From assembly GCA_964458605.1 (NCBI GenBank), contig CAYWLS010000005.1, forward strand, positions 62,001 through 126,000: a stretch of DNA of 64,000 bases, in the 5' to 3' direction. Under the pieces are notes generated by a model. The model was not told the origin of the DNA. It saw nothing but the letters and a program-made list of their open reading frames with translations, and made no database searches. How positions within the stretch are numbered: the stretch's first letter is position 1; every line of letters starts with the position of its first letter. The position numbers and the translations under genes are program-made. Positions 24,928 through 32,786 of this stretch are shown here, one piece after another. The stretch is from JBBSNV01 sp964458605. GTDB lineage: Bacteria > Pseudomonadota > Alphaproteobacteria > Reyranellales > JAQSWP01.

Positions 24928-25932
24928 ATGCGCGCTGTGGTCTGCCGCCGCTGGGGCGGCCCGGAAGATCTGACGATCGAGGACATGGCCGACGCGGCGC
25001 TGCAGCCCGATGAAATCCGCATCGCCAACAAGGCCGGCGGCATCTCCTTCGGCTCCTCGCTGCTGATCGCCGGCAAGTACCAGCGCCGCCCCGCCTTCCC
25101 GTTCTCGCCCGGCACCGAATGCGCCGGCGACGTGATCGAAATCGGCAGCGCCGTGACCCGCTTCAAGCCGGGCGACAAGGTGGTGGCCTCGCTCGACTGG
25201 GGCGGGCTGTCGGAACGGCCGGTGGCGCGCGAAGCCAATACCTTTGCCCTGCCGCGCGGCATGGACTACGCCCCGGCGATCTCCCTGCCCCTGACCTACG
25301 CCACCTCGGCGGCGGCGCTGACCTGGCCGCACCTGCTGAACGTCAAGCAAGGCGACTGGCTGCTGGTGCATGGCGCGGGCGGCGGCGTCGGCCTGGCGGC
25401 CTGCGAGATCGGACGCATCCTGGGCGCCAATGTGATCGCCACCGCCTCGAGCGAGGAGAAGCGCGCCCAGGCCAGGGCGCATGGCGCGCAGCACATCGTC
25501 GACTACACCAAACAGGACTTCCGCGAGGTCGTGCTGGACCTCACCGATGGCCGCGGCGTGCAGGCGATCTACGACCCGGTGGGCGGCGACGTGTTCGACC
25601 AGTCGCTGCGCTGCCTGGCGCCGGAGGGACGCATCTGCCCGGTGGGCTTTGCCTCGGGCCGCATCCCCTCGGCGCCGGCCAATATCCTGCTGGTCAAGAA
25701 CGCCTCGGTGGTCGGGCTGAACTGGGGCTACTATATCGGCTGGAGCCCGCACGATGCGCGCATCGAGTGCTTTCCGCGCGTCAAGGCGCTGATGGACCGG
25801 CTGCAAGGCTGGGCCGAGGCCGGCCTGATCAGGCCGGCCGTTTTCGCGACCTACCGGCTGGAGCAGTATGTCGAGGCGTTCCGCAGCGTGATCGACCGCA
25901 AGGCGTTCGGCCGCGTCGCCGTCGTGCCGTAA
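24928..25932 (+). CDS. NADPH:quinone oxidoreductase family protein
   Basis: The 334-residue zinc-free medium-chain reductase begins MRAVVCRRWGGPEDLTIED and has PFSPGTECAGDVIEIGSAV, the nucleotide motif LLVHGAGGGVGLAACEIGR, and the later VGFASGRIPSAPANILLVKN that is common in the QOR-type subfamily acting with acyl-CoA pathways. It probably reduces a quinone or an activated enone with NADPH. GGGAGAG precedes the ATG at 24928. It converges, with a 6-base gap, on the DUF2167 gene. Its relative at 16143 belongs to a different subfamily. Confidence 0.83.
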   Translation: MRAVVCRRWGGPEDLTIEDMADAALQPDEIRIANKAGGISFGSSLLIAGKYQRRPAFPFSPGTECAGDVIEIGSAVTRFKPGDKVVASLDWGGLSERPVAREANTFALPRGMDYAPAISLPLTYATSAAALTWPHLLNVKQGDWLLVHGAGGGVGLAACEIGRILGANVIATASSEEKRAQARAHGAQHIVDYTKQDFREVVLDLTDGRGVQAIYDPVGGDVFDQSLRCLAPEGRICPVGFASGRIPSAPANILLVKNASVVGLNWGYYIGWSPHDARIECFPRVKALMDRLQGWAEAGLIRPAVFATYRLEQYVEAFRSVIDRKAFGRVAVVP

Positions 25933-25938
25933 GGCGGT

Positions 25939-26859
25939 TCAGCTTCCGCTGGGCGGCGGCAGGCGACTGCCGCGCCCCAGGCACTTGAAGAAGCGCGCGA
26001 AGCCGGCCAGCACCGCCACTGCACCGATGATGAAGATCTTCTTGGCCGCCAGGATGAAGCCGATGATGACGGCGAAGAAGCCCACCTTCTTCAACGCCAC
26101 GCCGGCGATCAGCGCGGCGATGCCGTATTCCGCCAGCTTGTCGTTGCCCGGTTCGTACTGGTCGTAACGGTTGCCGTCGGTGAAATTGACCTCGGCCAAC
26201 ACGCTGGGAATGGCGTTTTCGACCTGCTTGAGGCTTTCCATCGGCGCCACGAAGTTCAGCACCAGCACGCCGCGGCGGCCCAGCATGCGGACGTTGTAGT
26301 TGAGACTGTCGCCGCCGACCGACCTCAGATGCTTGGCCCAGTGCAGCTTGTGCGCCGCCTTGTCGTAATACGGCGGACGGGCCCAGCCGACCAGTTCGAG
26401 TCCCTCGAAGCCTTCCTTGCGACGCTCCTCGTTCTGGTCGCGCACCGATTGCTGCATGCTTTTCAGCAGGTCGGCATAGTCGATCTTCTCGGCGTCGTCG
26501 TCGGCGACGTGGCCGTCCTCGGTATAGAACATGATGATCGCCCAGTCGCTGTCCGACAGGGCGTCGAAGCCTTGCGGCACCAGCGCGCCGAGATTGCCCT
26601 GGGCCACGTTGGGCGGATTGCCCCAGATATCGACCAGCAGCTTGCGCGTATCCTCCGGGGAGAGATAGGCCAGCCGACGGGCCTCGAAACGGGCCACGCC
26701 GTCGGCCAGGCTGACGCTGCCGGTTTGCGGTTTCAGCTCGGCCGCAGCCCGCCGGATCGCCGCCACGCGATCCGCCTGCGACGGCGCCTGCTGCGCCCAA
26801 GCCGACGCAGCCACGGCAACCAGCAGCGCGGCTGCCCACGCCAGGAACAATCCCCGCAT
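25939..26859 (-). CDS. DUF2167 family membrane-associated protein
   Basis: The 306-residue protein starts with a signal peptide or anchor (residues 2-22, ending AWAQQ), contains the DUF2167 core with YADLLKSMQQSV, GWARPPYYDKAAHKLHWAK and LNYNVRMLGRRGVLVLNFVA, and ends with one long or two short hydrophobic segments (about residues 245-290) before a basic Pro-rich tail. DUF2167 proteins are membrane proteins of unknown function seen across proteobacteria. The gene is transcribed toward the quinone reductase gene and is divergent from the membrane protein gene at 27202; nothing links it to the catabolic genes. Confidence 0.8.
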   Translation of the reverse strand: MRGLFLAWAAALLVAVAASAWAQQAPSQADRVAAIRRAAAELKPQTGSVSLADGVARFEARRLAYLSPEDTRKLLVDIWGNPPNVAQGNLGALVPQGFDALSDSDWAIIMFYTEDGHVADDDAEKIDYADLLKSMQQSVRDQNEERRKEGFEGLELVGWARPPYYDKAAHKLHWAKHLRSVGGDSLNYNVRMLGRRGVLVLNFVAPMESLKQVENAIPSVLAEVNFTDGNRYDQYEPGNDKLAEYGIAALIAGVALKKVGFFAVIIGFILAAKKIFIIGAVAVLAGFARFFKCLGRGSRLPPPSGS

Positions 26860-27201
26860 CGCATCCCCCCGGACCCGCAGGTTGTACTAACGGTCCGAAG
26901 ATAACCGCAATGGTTGCCGCCAGCAACGCGGTCGGACCGGCGGCGGCCGGTTTATCCGCATGACGCGCGCTTATACATCGGCATGGGCAAGAACGATGGT
27001 TGCAAATGATAACGGAGAAGAATACGCCGTGCCGCCGGCCGTCGCGCATCGGTCCCGCATCAGCCTAAAGTATTAGGAAAGGCTCGTTAGCCATTGAATC
27101 GAAACGATTCCAGGTTACAAGAAGAGTGGTTGCATCATCGAACGGCCGGCAGATTGGTGTATGGTAAAGGGGCGCTGCAGGCGCGCCAATGGGGGGAGAG
27201 G
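26860..27201. other. Divergent intergenic region
   Basis: These 342 bases separate the DUF2167 gene (minus) and the membrane-protein gene (plus). The stretch is less GC-rich than its flanks and should hold both promoters. I see no convincing gene; an open frame from 27094 into the membrane protein is only an upstream extension without a ribosome site. Confidence 0.5.
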
Positions 27202-28389
27202 ATGACGGTTCAGCAGGTCGATCTGGCATCGGGTCCGAGCGTCGCGACGATCGTCGGCGGACCGATGCTCGCCAAGCCGCGCGGCAAATCGTACCTGTTC
27301 GGGCCGGTGCTCGACTTCCTCGGCCTGGGCGGCGGTTCGGTGCTGGCGCTGATCGCCATCCTGCTGATCAAGCCGCCGCAGCAATGGCATGCCGAGGCCG
27401 CGACCTGGGCGATGATCCTCGCCATCTTCATCAACAACCCGCACTTCGCCTACTCCTACCAGATCTTCTACGGCAATTTCCGCGAGAAGGCTTTCGGCAC
27501 GTCCTATTCGCCGCTGCTGCGCGCCCGCTACATCGTCGCCGGCATCGTCGTGCCGATCGTGCTGGCCGCGTTCTTCTACGCCTGCATTCGCAGCGGCGAC
27601 GATGTGCTGCTGGGCGTTGCCGGCAATGCGATGAGCTTCTTCGTCGGCTGGCACTACGTGAAGCAGGGCTACGGCATGGTGATCGTCGATTCGGTGATGA
27701 AGAAGCGCTTCTTCACCGCCTTCGAGAAGAAGATCCTGCTGATCAACGCCTATGCCGTGTGGGCCGCCTCCTGGCTGTCGGTCAACGCCTCGATCCAGGA
27801 CATCGAATTCTGGGGCCTGCACTACTATCAGTTCGCCGTGCCGGCGATCGTCGTCACCATCGGCACCTATTTCGCCTATGCCTGCGGCGCGCTGACCCTG
27901 GGCATGCTGGGGTTGAAGGCGATGCGCGGCGCGGCGCCGCCGATCAACGGCACGCTCGCCTATCTGGTGTCGCTCTATCTGTGGCTGCTGTTCGTGCAGA
28001 TCAATCCGTTCTTCCTGCTGATCACGCCTGCCTTCCATTCGCTGCAGTACACGGTCGTGGTGTGGCGCTATCGGCTGAACAAGGAAGAAGGACGGCGCAA
28101 CGCGCTGGCGGCGGCCCGGCCGGAACTGTCGCGCGGCGCGCTGATGCGCGGCTCGCTGCTGCGGCATGCCGGATTCCTGGTGCTGGGCCTGGCACTGGGC
28201 GGGCTGGGCTTCTGGATCGTGCCGTCGGCGCTCGATGCGCTGGTGCCCTACCAGAAGGACATCTTCGGCACCGCGCTGTTCCTGTTCATGTTCTGGATCT
28301 TCATCAACGTGCACCACTACTTCCTGGACAACGTGATGTGGCGCCGCGAGAACCCGGACACCGGCAAATACCTGTTCGGCAGGGCCTGA
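27202..28389 (+). CDS. Polytopic membrane protein of unknown function
   Basis: The 395-residue protein has about nine or ten hydrophobic segments. Histidines cluster near membrane borders (NNPHFAYSYQIFYGNF, GWHYVKQGYGM, PAFHSLQYTVVVWRYR, NVHHYFLDNVMWR). Several conserved-looking His/Tyr/Trp pairs recall metal- or heme-binding integral membrane enzymes, but no named family is recognised. The ATG at 27202 follows GGGGGGAGAGG and is preferred to the one at 27094. It converges, with a 9-base gap, on the crotonase gene at 28399. The histidine pattern makes an integral-membrane oxidoreductase or hydroxylase possible; this is speculative. Confidence 0.7.
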   Translation: MTVQQVDLASGPSVATIVGGPMLAKPRGKSYLFGPVLDFLGLGGGSVLALIAILLIKPPQQWHAEAATWAMILAIFINNPHFAYSYQIFYGNFREKAFGTSYSPLLRARYIVAGIVVPIVLAAFFYACIRSGDDVLLGVAGNAMSFFVGWHYVKQGYGMVIVDSVMKKRFFTAFEKKILLINAYAVWAASWLSVNASIQDIEFWGLHYYQFAVPAIVVTIGTYFAYACGALTLGMLGLKAMRGAAPPINGTLAYLVSLYLWLLFVQINPFFLLITPAFHSLQYTVVVWRYRLNKEEGRRNALAAARPELSRGALMRGSLLRHAGFLVLGLALGGLGFWIVPSALDALVPYQKDIFGTALFLFMFWIFINVHHYFLDNVMWRRENPDTGKYLFGRA

Positions 28390-28398
28390 TCCGGCGCT

Positions 28399-29217
28399 TC
28401 AGCGGCCGGTGAAGCGGGCCGGCCGCTTCTCCAGGAACGAGGCGATGCCCTCGCGGAAATCCTCGCTCTTCATCAGCGGCAGAAGCTGCAGGAAGACGTG
28501 ATGCACATGGGCGTCGAACGGCTCGCTCCAGCCCATGCGCATCATGCGCTTGGCCGCCTGCACGGCGAGCGGCGCGTTGCCGGCGATCTCCAGCGCCAGG
28601 GCGCGCGCCTTGTCGGCGACGGCGGCGGCGTCGACCACATGCGACGCCAGCCCCATCTCCAGGCATTGCTGCGCGTCCAGGGTGCGGCCGGTGAAGATCA
28701 GCTCGGCCGCCTTCGACCAGCCCAGTAGCCGCGGCAGGATCCAGGTGCCGCCCGATTCGGGCACCACGCCGCGCTTGACGAAGGCGGCGGCCAGCTTGGC
28801 GCCGCGCGCCATGACGCGGATGTCGCAGCCCAGCGCCAGGTCCATGCCGTAGCCCGCGGCCGAGCCGTTGAGCGCGCCGATGGTCGGCTTGTCCATGGCG
28901 AACAGCACGGTGGGCGGCGTGTTGCGCAGGTCGAGATTGGTCGGGCCCGCGCCGCTGCCGACCGAGATCGAGTCGCTGCCCTTCTGCTGCGCCTCCAGAT
29001 TGAGTCCGGCGCAGAAGGCGCGTTCGCCTGCCCCCGTCAGCACCACCGCGCGCACCGCCTCGTCCTCGTTGGCTTCGGTCAGGCGCCTTGTCAGCGCGCC
29101 CAGCATCGGGCCGGAAATGGTGTTCATGCGCTGCGGCGCGTTGAGCGTGATCGTCGCCACGCCATCCGCCACGGCATAGAGCACTTCGGTCGTCGCGGTC
29201 GATTGGCTGTGATCCAT
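28399..29217 (-). CDS. Enoyl-CoA hydratase/isomerase family protein (PaaG-like)
   Basis: The 272-residue crotonase-fold protein has GAGERAFCAGLNLEAQQ and NGSAAGYGMDLALGCDIRV. Its active-site loop RGVVPESGGTWILPRLLG closely follows the PaaG/enoyl-CoA isomerase pattern (VPDSGG), with Glu in place of the isomerase Asp. The tail REGIASFLEKRPARFTGR is standard. It is transcribed away from the molybdenum hydroxylase gene at 29283, 65 bases apart, so they may share regulation. It is the fourth crotonase within 17 kb, which implies several unsaturated or ring-opened intermediates. Confidence 0.85.
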   Translation of the reverse strand: MDHSQSTATTEVLYAVADGVATITLNAPQRMNTISGPMLGALTRRLTEANEDEAVRAVVLTGAGERAFCAGLNLEAQQKGSDSISVGSGAGPTNLDLRNTPPTVLFAMDKPTIGALNGSAAGYGMDLALGCDIRVMARGAKLAAAFVKRGVVPESGGTWILPRLLGWSKAAELIFTGRTLDAQQCLEMGLASHVVDAAAVADKARALALEIAGNAPLAVQAAKRMMRMGWSEPFDAHVHHVFLQLLPLMKSEDFREGIASFLEKRPARFTGR

Positions 29218-29282
29218 CGCTGCCTCCCCGGCGGTTTCCCGCTATTGTTGTGGCGATCGCCGCAAGGAGCAACCGTCCCAGC

Positions 29283-31610
29283 ATGAGCGTTCCGCCCGCC
29301 AGAACCGGCCGCCTGGAGGATGCCCGCTTCCTTACCGGACGCGGCCGCTTCATCGCCGACCGCCAGAGATCCGACATGCTGCATGCCGTGGTGCTGCGCT
29401 CGCCCGTCGCCCATGCCCGCATCGGCGGCATCGACACGGCAGCGGCAAAGGCGATGCCCGGCGTGGCCGGCGTGTTCACCGCCGCCGATCTGCAGACACT
29501 GGGCCCGCTGGCCTGCCCGGTCGAACTGACCGGCCATGACGGCAAGCGCTTCGTCGAGCCGGCCCGTCCGGTGCTGGCGGGCGCGCAGGCGAAATATGTC
29601 GGCGAGGCGGTGGCGCTGGTGGTGGCGCGATCCTTGGACCAGGCGCGCGATGCCGCCGAGGCGATCGCGGTAGCGTACCACGATCTGCCGGCGCTGAGCG
29701 ATGCGCGTGCCGCGCTCGAGCCGGGCGCACCGCAGATCTGGCCCGAGGCGCCCGGCAATCTGGCGTTCGACTGGCGGCGCGGCGACGAAGCGGCCACCGC
29801 CCATGCCTTCGCCCAGGCCGCGCATGTGGTGCGACTCGACACCCGCAACAACCGGCTGGTGGGCGGCGCGCTGGAAACGCGCGGCGCCATTGCCGCCCAC
29901 GACCCCGCCACCGGCGTCACCACCTTGTGGACACCCTCGCAGGGGGCGCATTTCCTGCGCGACCTGCTGGCCGATCGCGTGTTCGGGGAGCCGCGCGAAA
30001 AACTGCGCGTGGTGACCGAAGACGTGGGCGGCGGCTTCGGCCCCAAATTCTATCTCTATGCCGAGCAGGCGCTGATCGTGTGGGCGGCGCGACGCCTGGG
30101 CGGCACGGTCTGCTGGCAAGCCGAGCGCGGCGAGAACTTCCTGGCCGAGGCCCACGCGCGCGACCAGTGGACCGAGATGGCGATGGCGCTCGACGCCGAG
30201 GGGAAGATCCTGGGACTGCGCGTCGAGGCGATCGCCAATTTCGGCGCCTATGTCTCTTCCTTCGCGCCCGCCATCCCCACCACCGGCATGGCCAAGGTGC
30301 TGTCGGGCCTCTACGCCATCCCGGCGATCCACATGCGCATGCGCTGCGCCTTCACCAACACGGTGCCGGTCGATGCCTATCGCGGCGCGGGCAAGCCCGA
30401 AACCATCTTCGCCCTGGAGCGGCTGATCGATCTGGCGGCGCAGCGCATCGGGATGGATCGCTTCGAACTGCGCCGCCGCAACCTGATCCGGCCCGATGCC
30501 ATGCCCTACAAGACCGCGACCGGCGCGATCTACGACAGCGGCGATTTCCCGGCGCTGTTCGAGCGGGCGTTGCTGGCGGCCGACATCGCGGGCTTCGCGG
30601 CGCGGCGAGCCGACAGCGAAAGGCGCGGGCTGCGGCGCGGGCTGGGGCTGAGCTGCTACCTGCATGGCACCGGCGGCGCCGCCGACGAGAACGGCGTGGT
30701 CGAGATCCATGGCGATGGCCGCATCACGGTGCTGACCGGCACCCAATCGACCGGCCAGGGCCACGAGACGGCCTATGCCCAGGGCGTGGCCCGGGCGCTC
30801 GACGTGCCGCTCGAGCGGATCGAGATACGCCAGGGCGACACGGCGGCGATCGGGACCGGCGGCGGCACCGGCGGCTCGTCGTCGACCATCATCAGCGTCA
30901 CCACCATCCATGCCGCCACCGAGAAGCTGGTCGAGCGCGTCAGGCTGCTGGCCGGCCATCTGCTGGAGGCCGCGCCGCAGGACATCGCCTTGCGCCAAGG
31001 CCAGGCGGAGATCGCCGGGACCGACCGGCGGCTGTCGCTGGCCGAACTGGCGCTGCAAGCCGCCGGCGATGCCCTGCCCGAGGCGCTGCGCGGGCCGCTG
31101 GAAGGCCGCGCCAGCTTCAAGGACCAGATCGCCTCCTTTCCCAGCGGCGTGATCGTGGCCGAGGTCGAGGTCGATGCCGATACCGGGTCGGTGCGGGTCG
31201 ACCGCCTGATGGCGGTGCAGGATGTCGGCACGGTGATCAACCAACAGCTGGTCGACGGGCAGATGCATGGCGGCATCGTCCAGGGCCTGGGCCAGGCGCT
31301 GACCGAAAACTGCGCCTACGAGGCGCAAAGCGGTCAGCTGATCAGCGGCTCGTTCATGGATTACGGCCTGCCGCGCGCCGACGACACGCCGGCGATCGGA
31401 TCGCTGACCTTGTCGCTGCCTTCGCCGAACAATTCGCTGGGGATCAAGGGCGTCGGCGAACTCGGACCGATCGGCGCGCCGCCAGCCATCGTCAACGCCA
31501 TCGTCGACGCAACGAAGGCTCTGGGAGTATCTCATGTGGATATGCCGGTGACGCCACACCGCCTATGGCATACGTTGCTCAGTCGAACGCGCGAGAAACA
31601 AACCGACTGA
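29283..31610 (+). CDS. Xanthine dehydrogenase/aldehyde oxidase family molybdopterin-binding subunit (CoxL-like), orphan
   Basis: The 775-residue protein is the large, molybdenum-cofactor-binding subunit of the XDH/AOX/CODH superfamily. It has RLEDARFLTGRGRFIAD, the Moco contacts EDVGGGFGPKFYLYAEQ, TQSTGQGHETAYAQGVA and TGGSSSTIIS, and the catalytic Glu726 in KGVGELGPIG. The loop that in CoxL-type proteins reads AYRGAGR (form II) or AYxCSFR (form I CODH) is AYRGAGK here, so it is not a true CO dehydrogenase. No medium (FAD) or small (2Fe-2S) subunit gene lies beside it, which is unusual. It should hydroxylate an aldehyde or heteroaromatic compound, perhaps in the neighbouring catabolic pathway. 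ATG 29283 was chosen for the compact N-terminus. Confidence 0.88.
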   Translation: MSVPPARTGRLEDARFLTGRGRFIADRQRSDMLHAVVLRSPVAHARIGGIDTAAAKAMPGVAGVFTAADLQTLGPLACPVELTGHDGKRFVEPARPVLAGAQAKYVGEAVALVVARSLDQARDAAEAIAVAYHDLPALSDARAALEPGAPQIWPEAPGNLAFDWRRGDEAATAHAFAQAAHVVRLDTRNNRLVGGALETRGAIAAHDPATGVTTLWTPSQGAHFLRDLLADRVFGEPREKLRVVTEDVGGGFGPKFYLYAEQALIVWAARRLGGTVCWQAERGENFLAEAHARDQWTEMAMALDAEGKILGLRVEAIANFGAYVSSFAPAIPTTGMAKVLSGLYAIPAIHMRMRCAFTNTVPVDAYRGAGKPETIFALERLIDLAAQRIGMDRFELRRRNLIRPDAMPYKTATGAIYDSGDFPALFERALLAADIAGFAARRADSERRGLRRGLGLSCYLHGTGGAADENGVVEIHGDGRITVLTGTQSTGQGHETAYAQGVARALDVPLERIEIRQGDTAAIGTGGGTGGSSSTIISVTTIHAATEKLVERVRLLAGHLLEAAPQDIALRQGQAEIAGTDRRLSLAELALQAAGDALPEALRGPLEGRASFKDQIASFPSGVIVAEVEVDADTGSVRVDRLMAVQDVGTVINQQLVDGQMHGGIVQGLGQALTENCAYEAQSGQLISGSFMDYGLPRADDTPAIGSLTLSLPSPNNSLGIKGVGELGPIGAPPAIVNAIVDATKALGVSHVDMPVTPHRLWHTLLSRTREKQTD

Positions 31611-32072
31611 TCGCAATTAATCATGACACTTCAGTCATTTGATCGAATTGTCTTAACAAGCCCACAAGCTTGACCGTGTGCTTACTGCAACAGATGAAAC
31701 ATTTTTAGAGGCCAGAACGACGAATCGCCCGCCGATAATCGCGTCCTGATTTTCCGCATGATGGGTGCAAGTATTCTTCAGCCCTAGCCATGCAAAGCAC
31801 GAATCGCTGGCGGAATATCGCTGTATTTCAAGGCATTTTCCGCGATATCGCAAGGCCGCGAGACAATCATTGCGCGAATGACTTTAGGTCGCCAGTTCGC
31901 AGAATCGAACGATGCCGTACGTTCGGCGACCATGCTTAATCCGATATGTGAAGGATGGCGCGTATTTATTGACTTGGTTTACCTTCGTCCATAACCTATT
32001 CACAAAGTTGATCGATTGTCAGATAAGACGCGCGGGGGGACACGCGCAGCGAGTTGGGGGACGGTCCAGCAA
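31611..32072. other. Long AT-richer noncoding region before the Tad regulators
   Basis: These 462 bases are visibly poorer in GC than the surroundings and contain no frame with believable composition (a 66-codon minus-strand frame at 31653-31853 looks accidental). It carries the promoter for the response-regulator gene near its right end. The abrupt base change marks the boundary between the catabolic island and the pilus locus. Confidence 0.6.
31969..31997 (+). promoter_or_regulatory. Sigma70-type promoter for the response regulator
   Basis: TTGACT (31969-31974), a 17-base spacer and TAACCT (31992-31997) give a good -35 and a weaker -10, ending 75 bases before the ATG at 32073. Confidence 0.45.
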
Positions 32073-32783
32073 ATGGGCGACCGAGCTATTACCGTTATAC
32101 TTGCCGACGACCATCGCATGGTTCGCGAGGCCTTGGTGCCGTTCGTGCGCCGGGTCGGCGACGACGTCACGGTGCTCGAGGCGGGCTCCCTGCCCGAAGT
32201 GCTCGAACTGGCCGCCAAGCCGGACCAGATCGACCTCATCGTCATCGACCTGTACATGCCGGGCATGCAGGGCATCGCCAGCCTGCGCCAGGTCCGCGAG
32301 CGGCGGCCCAACGTGCCGATCGCGGTGCTGTCGGGCTCGGTCAATCCCCAGGACATCGAGAGCGCGCTGGACTTCGGCGCCGCCGGCTACCTGCCCAAGA
32401 CCATGATCGGCGCGGCCTTCGTCAACGCCCTGTCGCTGGTGCTGAACGGCGAGCGCTTCGTGCCGTCCGAGTTCTACATGGGGCTGCGCGATCGCGGCCC
32501 GACCGCCGCCGCCGAGGATCAGGCGTCGGGCGGCAGCAAGGTGCCGGTCGGCCTCACCTCCCGTCAGTGGGCGGTGTTGCGCGAACTGGTGCTGGGCCGC
32601 TCCAACAAGGAGATCGCCAAGGCGCTGGGCATCGAGGAGATCACCGTCAAGGTGCATCTGCAGGCGGTGTTCAAGCGGCTGCAGGTTTCCAACCGCACCC
32701 AGGCCGCGACCTACGCCATGCAGCGGGGCTGGTTCAGCCGCGCCGAGGATCGCGGCAGAGGCAACGAGCCCCTGCAAGGCTAG
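32073..32783 (+). CDS. LuxR/NarL-type response regulator
   Basis: The 236-residue protein has an N-terminal receiver domain (ITVILADDHRMVREAL with Asp12/Asp13; phosphoacceptor Asp59 in LIVIDLYMPG; Lys in GYLPKTM) and a C-terminal LuxR-type helix-turn-helix (LTSRQWAVLRELVLGRSNKEIAKALGIEEITVKVHL). It should bind DNA when phosphorylated. ATG 32073 was chosen over TTG 32016 because the receiver strand begins right after it. It is followed 3 bases later by a hybrid histidine kinase and then by the Tad locus, so it is the best candidate for the pilus regulator. Confidence 0.85.
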   Translation: MGDRAITVILADDHRMVREALVPFVRRVGDDVTVLEAGSLPEVLELAAKPDQIDLIVIDLYMPGMQGIASLRQVRERRPNVPIAVLSGSVNPQDIESALDFGAAGYLPKTMIGAAFVNALSLVLNGERFVPSEFYMGLRDRGPTAAAEDQASGGSKVPVGLTSRQWAVLRELVLGRSNKEIAKALGIEEITVKVHLQAVFKRLQVSNRTQAATYAMQRGWFSRAEDRGRGNEPLQG

Positions 32784-32786
32784 CCC

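Noticed and set aside
29124..31559. An 811-residue minus-strand open frame opposite the molybdenum hydroxylase gene
   Set aside because: It is a GC-skew shadow rich in His/Gln/Arg with no motif, while the plus strand carries a full, motif-complete enzyme.
29283..31610. Aerobic CO dehydrogenase (coxL)
   Set aside because: The form I loop AYxCSFR is absent (AYRGAGK instead) and coxM/coxS are missing.
31653..31853. A 66-codon minus-strand frame in the long noncoding region
   Set aside because: It has no ribosome site, no known motif and lies in AT-richer sequence where open frames are not informative.
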